DNA of 64,000 bases from Chryseobacterium sp. GTDB taxonomy: Bacteria > Bacteroidota > Bacteroidia > Flavobacteriales > Weeksellaceae. The translations under genes were made by a program, and so were the position numbers. Location of the stretch: the NCBI GenBank assembly GCA_031277615.1, contig JAITMC010000002.1, positions 186,001-250,000 of the forward strand, given 5' to 3'. This document shows, one piece after another, positions 9,739-18,388 of this stretch (the stretch's first letter is position 1; every line of letters begins with the position of its first letter). The notes below the pieces were generated by a model, which saw nothing but the letters and a program-made list of their open reading frames with translations, made no database searches and was not told where the DNA came from.

Positions 9739-10218
9739 ATGAAATATATTATGCTGAAATTACAAGAAATTTTACAAAAAAAATGCAGCTTGTTTAAGTT
9801 GAAAAACCCATTTGGCTGTACATTAAAAAAACAAATAAACAAAAACAGTTTACATCCTAATTATCAGATCACTACAAAACCTAATCCTGTACTAACATCT
9901 ACTGAAATTTCAACAGAAAAACAGATATTAGATTTATTGAAATTTAAGAATAAATTCCTATCTGAAAATGAGATTTTAGGTTACCTCTCAGCCACGATAA
10001 ATGAAGAAAAATTTTGTCAGAAAAAGATAATTTTCTGCCTGGAAAAACTTGAAAAAGAAAAAAGGATTTATGAATATCGAATCCCGAAAACGAATAAATC
10101 ACTTTGGGGTCAGGCGTATTGGCTAGATCAAAATATGCTTCCTAAAAAAGCATATATTAATAATCAAAAATACAGAGATGCTATAAGGGAATATAAACGT
10201 CAATGTAATTTAGCCTAA
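9739..10218 (+). CDS. Small winged-helix-like protein of the transposon
   Basis: A 159-residue basic protein, not recognised by name. The N-terminal third is lysine-rich and variable. Residues ~50-130 (ILDLLKFKNKFLSENEIL...LEKLEKEKRIYEYR) follow a helix-helix-helix-strand pattern like a winged helix, so DNA binding is plausible. It sits between tniQ and a TnsE-like gene, 24 bases upstream of the latter and downstream of its own promoter. It is likely part of the transposition module or its control; the function is inferred only from position and fold pattern. Confidence 0.6.
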   Translation: MKYIMLKLQEILQKKCSLFKLKNPFGCTLKKQINKNSLHPNYQITTKPNPVLTSTEISTEKQILDLLKFKNKFLSENEILGYLSATINEEKFCQKKIIFCLEKLEKEKRIYEYRIPKTNKSLWGQAYWLDQNMLPKKAYINNQKYRDAIREYKRQCNLA

Positions 10219-10242
10219 TCAAATAAAATAATATTAATAATT

Positions 10243-11913
10243 ATGGATTTCCAGTTCGACATTGCTCCTGGTACTGAAGGAGTATACAAAATTACCAACT
10301 TCCCGTATTGGTTCAAAAATGCCAATGATGAAATATACACAAAAATAGAATTTGCCCATATTATATATGAGCGTGAGAATAACTTTATGGTTGAAAAAAT
10401 ACAATCCTACCATGATGATGAATTTAATATTGAGACATTAATTGATTTAAAAATTGGGGATAAATTCGATATCAAACTCGATGATGGTAATAAAAAAAGG
10501 ATAAAAAGGATAAAAACAAAAAAAAAATATCAACAGACAGTTTGGGTGGATAGTTATGAAAATATGCGTTTCCAAAAAGTAGAAGATGATCAGAACCCTA
10601 TTTTTTCAGCAGGCTCCTTAGGTACAAGATATTACCAGATAGAAAAGGAATATAAAGATGGACCTCCTATAACGATCATTATTCCATCTGTTGTTATTGC
10701 CCAAGCATTTTATCTGGTAAACTCATTGATCATTAAAAATCTATTTAGAGCAGGTTTTGAGGAATTAACAGAAATTGTTAAATGGGAAACAAAAAATGAA
10801 GATAATCTTGTTATAGGGGAAGTATCATTGAAAAAACATGGAACTGAGAATATAAAATCAATGGCTAAATCATTGGCATTCTTTTTATTTTCAAAAGATA
10901 ACCACCTGTGGAACAACCTACTTAAAATGCAAAGCAATTTATATCATAAAATATTAAATAACTCTGAAAAGAACAATTATAATTTTTTAATTCCCATAAA
11001 GGAAAAGCTACATCTGACTATAAATGGCAACTATATTAATACACCGAAAAAGACTTTCTTCCTTGCCAATGAAATTGTAAAGGTGAAATCGGAGAATAAT
11101 TTTGACGACCTTTATGAAACTGACTATATAAGGTTCATTGATTATTATAACTCATCTAATACCCTAGCCGAGAATCCAAAAGATTCTACAGGTAAAAGAT
11201 CAAAAAAAAGCAATAAGAATAAAAAAACAACCATTACAAAAGATGGTGTTAATTCTGAATTAGCAGAAAATTTTACTGAATCAGGAATTGATGTTCTAAG
11301 CGATATCGTAAAACTTTCCATTGACAGTAAGGCTAGCAAATCTAAATCCGGAGGAAAGCCCATCATTCCAAATAGTACTCCTTATGGAACATTCGATGAT
11401 AAACAACCAGATCCAGGTTCTAAGTCAGGAGGAACTAGCGGTGGAAAGAGAACACCCAACAGGAATCAAAAAAATGTAATTTTCCATATTATATACTCTA
11501 TAGTAGACAAACTAAAACATCATTTCACTGTCAGTGAACACATTACAAAAAATAATGAAATTATAGTTTTTAAAGTCTCTTATAAAGATAAATATGCTTT
11601 CTTAATGGATGATGACTTCCATCAACGTATTCAACTTATATACACTGCTGATTTAAATGATGTTGCAGTACCACAAATCAATGAGCTTTTAAATGTAGCG
11701 GAGGATAATGGTTATAACTGGAAAAAAGTGAGAACAAGTGAAAAGTCTACAGGTTTTTTATTTGCTCAACCTACAAATTATAATCGTGGTGGAACTCGTA
11801 TTGTAAAAAAAATAAAAAATGATGATGGTACTCAGAATCAGGAAAAAATATCAGATTTGTGTTATCTTAATATTTTAAACAAAATACAAAGTCTATTCAC
11901 CTACTCTCAATGA
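10243..11913 (+). CDS. TnsE-like transposition protein (tentative)
   Basis: A 556-residue protein with no enzyme motifs. Three things suggest TnsE: its place after tnsABC-tniQ, matching tnsABCDE; a length near the 538 residues of Tn7 TnsE; and a middle segment of the form TRYY...IPSVVIAQAFYLVNS that recalls TRYHIPQLELARSLFLINS in Tn7 TnsE as I remember it. A serine/glycine/lysine-rich linker (about residues 310-410) separates it from a C-terminal alpha/beta domain, as in TnsE. TnsE steers Tn7 to lagging-strand replication on conjugating plasmids. It could also correspond to TniE of comM-targeting AbaR elements. A terminator follows at 11953. Confidence 0.5.
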   Translation: MDFQFDIAPGTEGVYKITNFPYWFKNANDEIYTKIEFAHIIYERENNFMVEKIQSYHDDEFNIETLIDLKIGDKFDIKLDDGNKKRIKRIKTKKKYQQTVWVDSYENMRFQKVEDDQNPIFSAGSLGTRYYQIEKEYKDGPPITIIIPSVVIAQAFYLVNSLIIKNLFRAGFEELTEIVKWETKNEDNLVIGEVSLKKHGTENIKSMAKSLAFFLFSKDNHLWNNLLKMQSNLYHKILNNSEKNNYNFLIPIKEKLHLTINGNYINTPKKTFFLANEIVKVKSENNFDDLYETDYIRFIDYYNSSNTLAENPKDSTGKRSKKSNKNKKTTITKDGVNSELAENFTESGIDVLSDIVKLSIDSKASKSKSGGKPIIPNSTPYGTFDDKQPDPGSKSGGTSGGKRTPNRNQKNVIFHIIYSIVDKLKHHFTVSEHITKNNEIIVFKVSYKDKYAFLMDDDFHQRIQLIYTADLNDVAVPQINELLNVAEDNGYNWKKVRTSEKSTGFLFAQPTNYNRGGTRIVKKIKNDDGTQNQEKISDLCYLNILNKIQSLFTYSQ

Positions 11914-11952
11914 TTTTTGCTACAAATCAAGAGCCATACGTTATGAAGCAAA

Positions 11953-11983
11953 AAACCCTTACTTTTTGGTGTAAGGATTTTTT
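11953..11983 (+). terminator. Terminator closing the transposition operon
   Basis: The stem CCTTAC (11957-11962) and GTAAGG (11971-11976) has an 8-base loop and is followed by six T. It lies 40 bases past the TnsE-like gene and before the convergent Roco-TIR gene. Confidence 0.7.
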
Positions 11984-12022
11984 GAATAGATGACAAAAAA
12001 GTTTAATTGATGACATTTAAAA

Positions 12023-15000
12023 TTAGTTCAAATCTCCCTTTACTAGCCTTTCATATATATCTTCCAACTCCTTACTAATTACATCAATTTTTCCCGGATC
12101 TAAATCTTTCTCGATCATAACCTTAACTGAAGCAGTAATTGTATTCCATGCGATCTTAGGATTACTAAAATCACTAATAGGTTTTGCTTGATATGGCAAA
12201 GCAGAAAATTTTTGAAGATTATACGGTTCTTCTCTTTGCCAATCATAAAATTCTAAAATCACAGGAATAATTTTTATATTTTCGTTATTATTATATCTAT
12301 CAATTGCTGTTTTTATCTCCTTTTCAATAATATAAATAGTATTATAGAAATATTCACTTATCATAAAAAATATTATATCTGCTTCTTTAAACTCTTGTTT
12401 AATTTTTTCATCCCAAACATCAGCAGGGTTCATGAGGCTACAATACCAAGGATCTTCTATAAAGCCATTAGCAATCAATGGCTGTAAGTATCTTTTCAAA
12501 GTATGCACATGAACTAAATCTTTTTTAGAATATGATATAACAACCTTTTTTTTCTTTACGGGAATTTTTATAAACTGTATATAATCCTTTAATTTAAAAA
12601 GCTTTTTGGGCTTCATTTTCAAAGGTTCAGAAAGCTTCTTCTCAGAAAAAATGTGCTTTCCAATTTTAGCGTTTTGCTCTAACACATCAATAGAGATATA
12701 ATCATTCCCATCTATGGTAACCATTTCTTCAAATTTGTATCCTTCATTAATTTTTCTAATATATTCAAGTACTTCATCTATGAATGTGTGTTTTTCCGTT
12801 TGAGACAAATGATATATATCAATGCAAGCATTACCCTCTTCATTTCCTAAATAAAATTTTATCATTACAATTTCATCTGTGTTTGGATTTTTAAGTATTA
12901 ACCCATCTTTCCAGTAATAAAAAATATCTTTATTTATCCTAGATGCAAAAAGATTTCCATAATGCTGAAAAATACTTAAGATAACATTTTTATGAATAAA
13001 GCCTTTGTATTCAAATCTTCTATAACAAATTTGATTATCATTTAGAAATAAATTTATTTTCCCATCAGGAAGCCTTGGTAAATAAAGTGGAGCAATATAA
13101 TTATCTAAATAAGGATGTTTAAAAATAATTTTAAATTCCACCATTACTAATATCAAATCATCAATTTCACTATCATCCTTCCCTAAAACTTTTACAACGT
13201 AATCCCTTCCAAACTCTCCATCCATATCCATAAGCTTTTCAAGAACTCTATGTACATTTTCAATCATCCAATCTTTATCTATGTAAATTTTTTCTCCCGA
13301 GATCCCATTTTTATATAGTACTATGCCTACATGATTGAGATATTTAAGTAAAGTTTGTGTCTGAGAAGTGTTTATAGGATCTTTTAGTACTGTATTACAG
13401 TGGTCCATAAATTCGGCAAAAGACAACACAGGTCTTCCTTGATAAATAGAAATACTATTTTTTATCTCTTCATAAAATTTTGGAAGAACAGCTCCTAAAA
13501 TATTCATTTTATTAAGCATTTCTAAAAATAAATTATCAAAATGATCCAAATTTCTTTTGGGCTTAAGAGAGATATTTATATTATCATAAATAAATGAGTA
13601 ATCTTTTTTAAGACTCTTGCTATCTAAAAAAAGAATTTTACTAGCATCTTCGACTTTGTTTTGTATTATAAGAAGTTGACTATCATAAGTTATTTCTCTT
13701 TTTATTTGAAATTCAAAATTGTCTGCTTCAACTCCTTTTGTATAAAATTCTATTGAATCAAGCCAATATTTTATAGGATAATCTTGAGTCTCTATCTCTA
13801 TTTCTCTATTATTTCTTGCTTTTTGGATAACTTTTCGAGAGTTTAAATTATTTGTCTGTGCATCCCAGATAAGAATGTAGATAGTATTTGTGCTATAAAA
13901 TAAATGATGAGTATCGTGGTAGTAATCATGTCCACCAAAATCAAATATATGTAAAAGAGCTTCATCTCCTATTGTATCAACTAGGTATTTGCTTTTAATA
14001 ATCTTCTCATCCATCCATAGAGTGGGAAGATGCTCTTTTTCAAGGTCTTTTTCTTTATCTAAATATTTGACTAATGTAGATTTGCCAACTTCACTGTTAC
14101 CTACCAATATAATTTTAATATCCTTGTTAACATACTGGCCCCTTTTCTTTATGTCATCTAAAACACTTAAAACGGCATCTTTACCTAAATTAATAATTTC
14201 CATTGGAGGAAACTCCAATGGATTTTTAGCAATATTTAAGGTTGCTACTTCCCACTTGTCATTGCTTATCCCTATATGCTCAATAATTCTAGTAATTGAT
14301 CTAAGGTCTTTTATATAATTATTGTGCAAGTCTATTGTTTCGATATTTTTAAGATTACTGATGAAATCTAATTTTTTAATTTTGTTATTGCTTATATATA
14401 ACTCCTTAAGATTTTTTAAATTATTTAAATCCTCAACTCTTACTATTTCATTATTATTTAAATGAACACTTTTAAGCTCAGTTAATTTATTTAGCCCCAC
14501 AATATTTTTTAACATATTGTTACTAAGGTTTAAATATTCAAGTTTATTTAGTTTTGTTATGGTAACTAGAGAAGAAATCCCCCATCGATTCCAATCTTTT
14601 CGATCATATTCATTCCAATCTCCTCCACAAATCAATACTTTTAACTGTGTCAAATTACATATGAATTCTGGCAGAAATCGGATCTTATTAGGGTTTCCAT
14701 GATTTAAGCTTGTGAGCTTTCTCCATTTTCCACTCTTATATTCGGCCCATTCATTGCTTAAAATCAGTCTTTCAATATGAGTACATTCGGAGAGTTCTGG
14801 AATTATTGTTAAATCTGTTAAGCCGCACTTTCCCAAATCTAAAACCTTGGATTTAGTACTTAAACACTGTTGGATTAAAAAACTAAGTCTTTTTAAATCT
14901 GTGTAACCAATATTCTCTTCAAAGGGAAAATCACTTTTTGAATTCGTATCATCCCAAATTGCTTTTATAAAAGGCAAATATAGAATTCTAGTACAAGTGG

Positions 15001-16090
15001 CACCAAAGTTTTCATAATTTCTTGGTTGAATATCTAATTTATGAAAAAGACTTAAAATTCTATCATCAAAATCATGTCCATATATTTCATTTGGAAAAAA
15101 TAGCTCAAAGACTTTCTTTCTGTGTCTATCTGATAACATTGTTAGTCTATAACCATAATTTTCTAAGTAATAAAAAGCATTTTTAATGCTTAAACTTAAG
15201 GTGTTAAAATTATTATTAGCTTTTTTAAATTTGATGAAATTTATAAACCAATCATCTTGTCTAACTGCTGATTTAGCTAATGTTCTTTTATCAGGATACT
15301 CATTCCATATGTTTTTATGATATGCATTATAGTCTATATAAGCAACTAACTCACCACAAAGAGTGGTAAATTTTGTTTGTTTTTCCAATAAATTGGAATT
15401 TACAAAATCTCTAAATTTTAATCCCGAATCTTTAAAATTTTCCAAAACGTCTTCATAAAAATATTCGTTAGCTTCATAATTCAAAAATTCTATATACTTA
15501 TTAACTGCGAATTTGTAGTAAAATTCACTTGCATACAGTATAGGCTCAATAAATTCATGTCTACGAATTTTGGGAATCTCCGCCTCAAGAACTAACTGAC
15601 TACTAGGTTTATTTATTTCAAATACAGAATTTCTAACAAAATCAAAGATTTCATCATCTAAAGAGCAAAAAATTAGATTAATTGTTTTAGCGTATTTATT
15701 CTCATAGAATGCGGAACGCATAATATTGACACTTTGAAAAGGCTGAATATTCTTATTCTCAATCTCTAGTATAGGAATTGCTATCTTTTTAACATCTTTT
15801 AGTTCAAAAGCTTTTTCCGCAAGCTTTTTCGCTATACTTCTAATTAAATAATAACAACCATCATATTCATCAGATATACAAGCAATTGCAACATGTTTGC
15901 CACCTAACTTCTCTGATAATATCTTTAAATCTCCTATCTTATATCCTTCATATTGCCGCAAATTTTGTAAAATCTCAAATTTTTCTAATCTAGACTTTAA
16001 ATTATTTAAAATTTTACCTTCAGTTGAAATTGGAATAACAATTAAATCACAATCAATAGTAAACAGATCCTCGTTCAAAAAATCATTCAT
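12023..16090 (-). CDS. Macro-like/LRR/Roc-COR/TIR protein (bacterial Roco-TIR)
   Basis: A 1355-residue multidomain protein. Residues 1-170 look like a macro-domain fold (DLIVIPIS, KHVAIACIS, KKIAIPILE, alternating strands and helices). A long helical region follows. Leucine-rich repeats occupy about 410-600 (LEYLNLSNNML, LKELYISNNKI). A Roc GTPase follows, with the P-loop GNSEVGKST near 665 and the G3 motif DFGGHD near 718, then a COR-like region. A C-terminal TIR domain starts near 1178 (KVVISYSKKD) and keeps a glutamate in IIEKEI at the NADase position. The design is that of an NLR-like immune receptor: LRR sensor, GTPase switch, TIR effector. It stands divergent from three small TIR genes, 555 bases away. 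Not a recognised named system. Confidence 0.82.
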   Translation of the reverse strand: MNDFLNEDLFTIDCDLIVIPISTEGKILNNLKSRLEKFEILQNLRQYEGYKIGDLKILSEKLGGKHVAIACISDEYDGCYYLIRSIAKKLAEKAFELKDVKKIAIPILEIENKNIQPFQSVNIMRSAFYENKYAKTINLIFCSLDDEIFDFVRNSVFEINKPSSQLVLEAEIPKIRRHEFIEPILYASEFYYKFAVNKYIEFLNYEANEYFYEDVLENFKDSGLKFRDFVNSNLLEKQTKFTTLCGELVAYIDYNAYHKNIWNEYPDKRTLAKSAVRQDDWFINFIKFKKANNNFNTLSLSIKNAFYYLENYGYRLTMLSDRHRKKVFELFFPNEIYGHDFDDRILSLFHKLDIQPRNYENFGATCTRILYLPFIKAIWDDTNSKSDFPFEENIGYTDLKRLSFLIQQCLSTKSKVLDLGKCGLTDLTIIPELSECTHIERLILSNEWAEYKSGKWRKLTSLNHGNPNKIRFLPEFICNLTQLKVLICGGDWNEYDRKDWNRWGISSLVTITKLNKLEYLNLSNNMLKNIVGLNKLTELKSVHLNNNEIVRVEDLNNLKNLKELYISNNKIKKLDFISNLKNIETIDLHNNYIKDLRSITRIIEHIGISNDKWEVATLNIAKNPLEFPPMEIINLGKDAVLSVLDDIKKRGQYVNKDIKIILVGNSEVGKSTLVKYLDKEKDLEKEHLPTLWMDEKIIKSKYLVDTIGDEALLHIFDFGGHDYYHDTHHLFYSTNTIYILIWDAQTNNLNSRKVIQKARNNREIEIETQDYPIKYWLDSIEFYTKGVEADNFEFQIKREITYDSQLLIIQNKVEDASKILFLDSKSLKKDYSFIYDNINISLKPKRNLDHFDNLFLEMLNKMNILGAVLPKFYEEIKNSISIYQGRPVLSFAEFMDHCNTVLKDPINTSQTQTLLKYLNHVGIVLYKNGISGEKIYIDKDWMIENVHRVLEKLMDMDGEFGRDYVVKVLGKDDSEIDDLILVMVEFKIIFKHPYLDNYIAPLYLPRLPDGKINLFLNDNQICYRRFEYKGFIHKNVILSIFQHYGNLFASRINKDIFYYWKDGLILKNPNTDEIVMIKFYLGNEEGNACIDIYHLSQTEKHTFIDEVLEYIRKINEGYKFEEMVTIDGNDYISIDVLEQNAKIGKHIFSEKKLSEPLKMKPKKLFKLKDYIQFIKIPVKKKKVVISYSKKDLVHVHTLKRYLQPLIANGFIEDPWYCSLMNPADVWDEKIKQEFKEADIIFFMISEYFYNTIYIIEKEIKTAIDRYNNNENIKIIPVILEFYDWQREEPYNLQKFSALPYQAKPISDFSNPKIAWNTITASVKVMIEKDLDPGKIDVISKELEDIYERLVKGDLN

Positions 16091-16644
16091 AGTTATAGTT
16101 CTTTTTTATTCAAGAAATATAGAATTAAAATAATTTTTGTGCAATCTGAAAGTCTCATTAAAATCTTCATTTGTTTTTTCTTGAGACATCTTAATTTCAG
16201 TTATTTTAATTCGACCATACACTCCTTCATTGGTATTTATTAAAACATCGCTTAGTTGTTTTTACCTTAATACTAAATAAAATTTAAGTCAGCTTCAATT
16301 ATATCTCTAACACTTACTATATATTGAAAATTGTAGATTCCAAAATGATAAAAAAAAGCTCAAAAATAAAGTTTGATTTTAGCCTGGAACCTATAATAAA
16401 GTTTGAAAAATTAATTTTATTCGTTGTAAATTTAATGGTCTAATTAGACTTGGATAGTTTGAGATTGACATTTTTATGATTGTATTTCTCCAAATTTCAA
16501 TATATTATACTCTATTTACAAAAAAATGTTGTTGAATATAATTACCATAACATTATACTTTACACACTATAAGGATAATTGTGTACATTTGACCACAATA
16601 AACTTAACTGAGTTTAAAGACTCGGAATAACCTAAAAGACTAAT
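16091..16644. other. Divergent promoter region between Roco-TIR and the small TIR genes
   Basis: A 554-base AT-rich stretch with no credible gene. TACATTTG at 16584-16591 is a good -7 element for the plus-strand gene at 16645, although no TTG sits at the ideal distance. The Roco-TIR promoter should also be here but I cannot place it. Confidence 0.4.
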
Positions 16645-17049
16645 ATGGCAAAAGAATATAGAATTTTTATAAGTCACTCTTGGGCTTACCATACTGATTT
16701 GGAAGCATTACGAAATCTGTTAAACTCGAGAGGATATTTCAATGTAGAATTTACAGAATCTTCAAAAGATGTTCCTATTAATTCAACAAATTCAGTATAT
16801 ATTAAGTCACAATTAAAAAGCAAAATTTTATCTTCAGACATAGTTTTAGCTATGGCTGGTATATATGCGTCTCACAGCGAATGGATGATTTGGGAGTTAG
16901 AAACGGCAAGAGATTATAGTATTCCAATTATAGGTATTATTCCAAGAGGTCAAGAAAGAATATCTCAAGAAGTATATTCTAGATCAAAAATTGATATTAG
17001 ATGGAATACTGAAGCTATAGTTGATGCCATTAGAACTTATTCCAGGTAA
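16645..17049 (+). CDS. Small stand-alone TIR-like protein
   Basis: A 134-residue single-domain protein of the TIR/DUF1863 type. YRIFISHSW (residues 5-13) is strand A, and SEWMIWELETA places the presumed catalytic glutamate at residue 84. Such small TIR proteins, as in Thoeris ThsB, make NAD-derived signals on phage infection. No ThsA-type partner with a SIR2 domain is seen nearby, so calling it Thoeris would go too far. It is the first of three consecutive TIR genes on this strand, and its stop lies 4 bases before the next start. Confidence 0.75.
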   Translation: MAKEYRIFISHSWAYHTDLEALRNLLNSRGYFNVEFTESSKDVPINSTNSVYIKSQLKSKILSSDIVLAMAGIYASHSEWMIWELETARDYSIPIIGIIPRGQERISQEVYSRSKIDIRWNTEAIVDAIRTYSR

Positions 17050-17053
17050 ATTT

Positions 17054-17641
17054 ATGGCTCACAAATGCTTCATATCTTTTAAAACAAAAGATATAGGATA
17101 TAAAACTTTCATACATGACCATCTTAATGTGGATATGATAGATAAATCTCTACATGATCCTATCAACTCTAATGATGAAGACTATATTATGAGAAAGATA
17201 AGAGAAAACTATTTATCAGATTCAACAGTTACAATATTCTTAATTGGAGATAGATCTGCTGAAAATTCACTGTATGAAGATCAATGTTTTATTAAAAGAG
17301 AACTACAATCATCTTTATATGATGGCATTGGGAATACGAAAAATGGAATATTAGGAGTAGTATTACCTTCAATGATTGAAAAAATTTTTCCTAAATCAAA
17401 TAATATCTGCAGTGTCTGCGGCCGAATTCATACTATTGTTAAAATAAACAATGACACTGTAATAAAAGAGTTTGTGTATAACTACTACATTCCTAATGAC
17501 AAATGTTCTTGGGAAGAAGATGATCGCTATTGTGTTTTGACCACTTGGGAGAACTTTTGTAATAATCCTAATTACTATATTGATATGGCTTTCCTAAAAA
17601 GAACTCATTCAATTTCTGCTAAGACAAAAGTCAAACCTTAA
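17054..17641 (+). CDS. ThsB-like TIR protein with a zinc-finger-like insert
   Basis: A 195-residue protein starting MAHKCFISFK. This start was chosen because it is the strand-A start and sits 4 bases after the previous stop; an upstream TTG at 17021 would overlap that gene. VTIFLIGDR and FIKRELQSS place the predicted catalytic glutamate at residue 83. These features resemble ThsB of Thoeris. An insert with CSVCGRIH (119-126) may bind metal. It is probably co-transcribed with the TIR gene at 16645. Confidence 0.75.
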   Translation: MAHKCFISFKTKDIGYKTFIHDHLNVDMIDKSLHDPINSNDEDYIMRKIRENYLSDSTVTIFLIGDRSAENSLYEDQCFIKRELQSSLYDGIGNTKNGILGVVLPSMIEKIFPKSNNICSVCGRIHTIVKINNDTVIKEFVYNYYIPNDKCSWEEDDRYCVLTTWENFCNNPNYYIDMAFLKRTHSISAKTKVKP

Positions 17642-17778
17642 TGTAATATTATACTTTCTAAATTATTATATTACAAAAGACCTTTAAACTTATTAAACAT
17701 GAGAATTGTAACAATTTACATTCTTAGAAAGCTGGTAAAAATGACTGTAAATACTATTAACATATATTTATATTTAAA

Positions 17779-18387
17779 ATGATAAAAAAGGGGTTTAATA
17801 AAGCGAACATATATGAAGATTTAACTTGGTTAATAAAATCAATCGATGATAAAACTATAGAAAAAAGACCTTGCATTTTTTTAAGTCATAAAAGAGAAGA
17901 TAAACCTGCCTGCAAAAAAATTGCTAATTATTTAAAAGATGCGGGAATCGATTATTACCTAGATGAGGATGATAAAGAATTACAGCTTGCCACAACAAAT
18001 AATGATCCCGAAAAGATTACAAGCTCTATTAAAAAAGGAATTAAAAAGAGCACCCATATGTTAGTTGTTATCTCTGAAAAAACTTACAAATCACAATGGG
18101 TTCCCTTTGAAGTAGGCTATGGGCATGCAGCAATTTTAGATAAGTATGATACACAAAATAATGAAAATAAGATAAGGTTAGGAATTCTAACCTTAAAAGA
18201 TCTTTCCGAAAAGAAATTACCTGATTACCTACAGGTAGGATATCTAATTAGGGGTATAAAATCTATTAATAAATATATATCTGAAATTTCTGCTGAGTCT
18301 GAAAATAGAATGATTAAAGAAACAAGAATTTTTTCTAATACAAAACTTTATCATCCCCTAGATAATGTTCTTAATTACAAATTATGA
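17779..18387 (+). CDS. Third stand-alone TIR protein
   Basis: A 202-residue protein with a 30-residue N-terminal extension before the TIR strand PCIFLSHKRED (31-41). THMLVVISEKTYKSQWVPFE follows, with the predicted catalytic glutamate at residue 111. The C-terminal tail has no known domain. A 137-base AT-rich gap separates it from the previous TIR gene. Its stop lies one base from the stop of the convergent protease gene, leaving no room for a terminator and allowing transcripts to collide. Confidence 0.75.
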   Translation: MIKKGFNKANIYEDLTWLIKSIDDKTIEKRPCIFLSHKREDKPACKKIANYLKDAGIDYYLDEDDKELQLATTNNDPEKITSSIKKGIKKSTHMLVVISEKTYKSQWVPFEVGYGHAAILDKYDTQNNENKIRLGILTLKDLSEKKLPDYLQVGYLIRGIKSINKYISEISAESENRMIKETRIFSNTKLYHPLDNVLNYKL

Positions 18388-18388
18388 T

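Noticed and set aside
16645-18387. A complete Thoeris system
   Set aside because: Small ThsB-like TIR genes are present, but no ThsA gene with a SIR2 or transmembrane-macro effector was found nearby.
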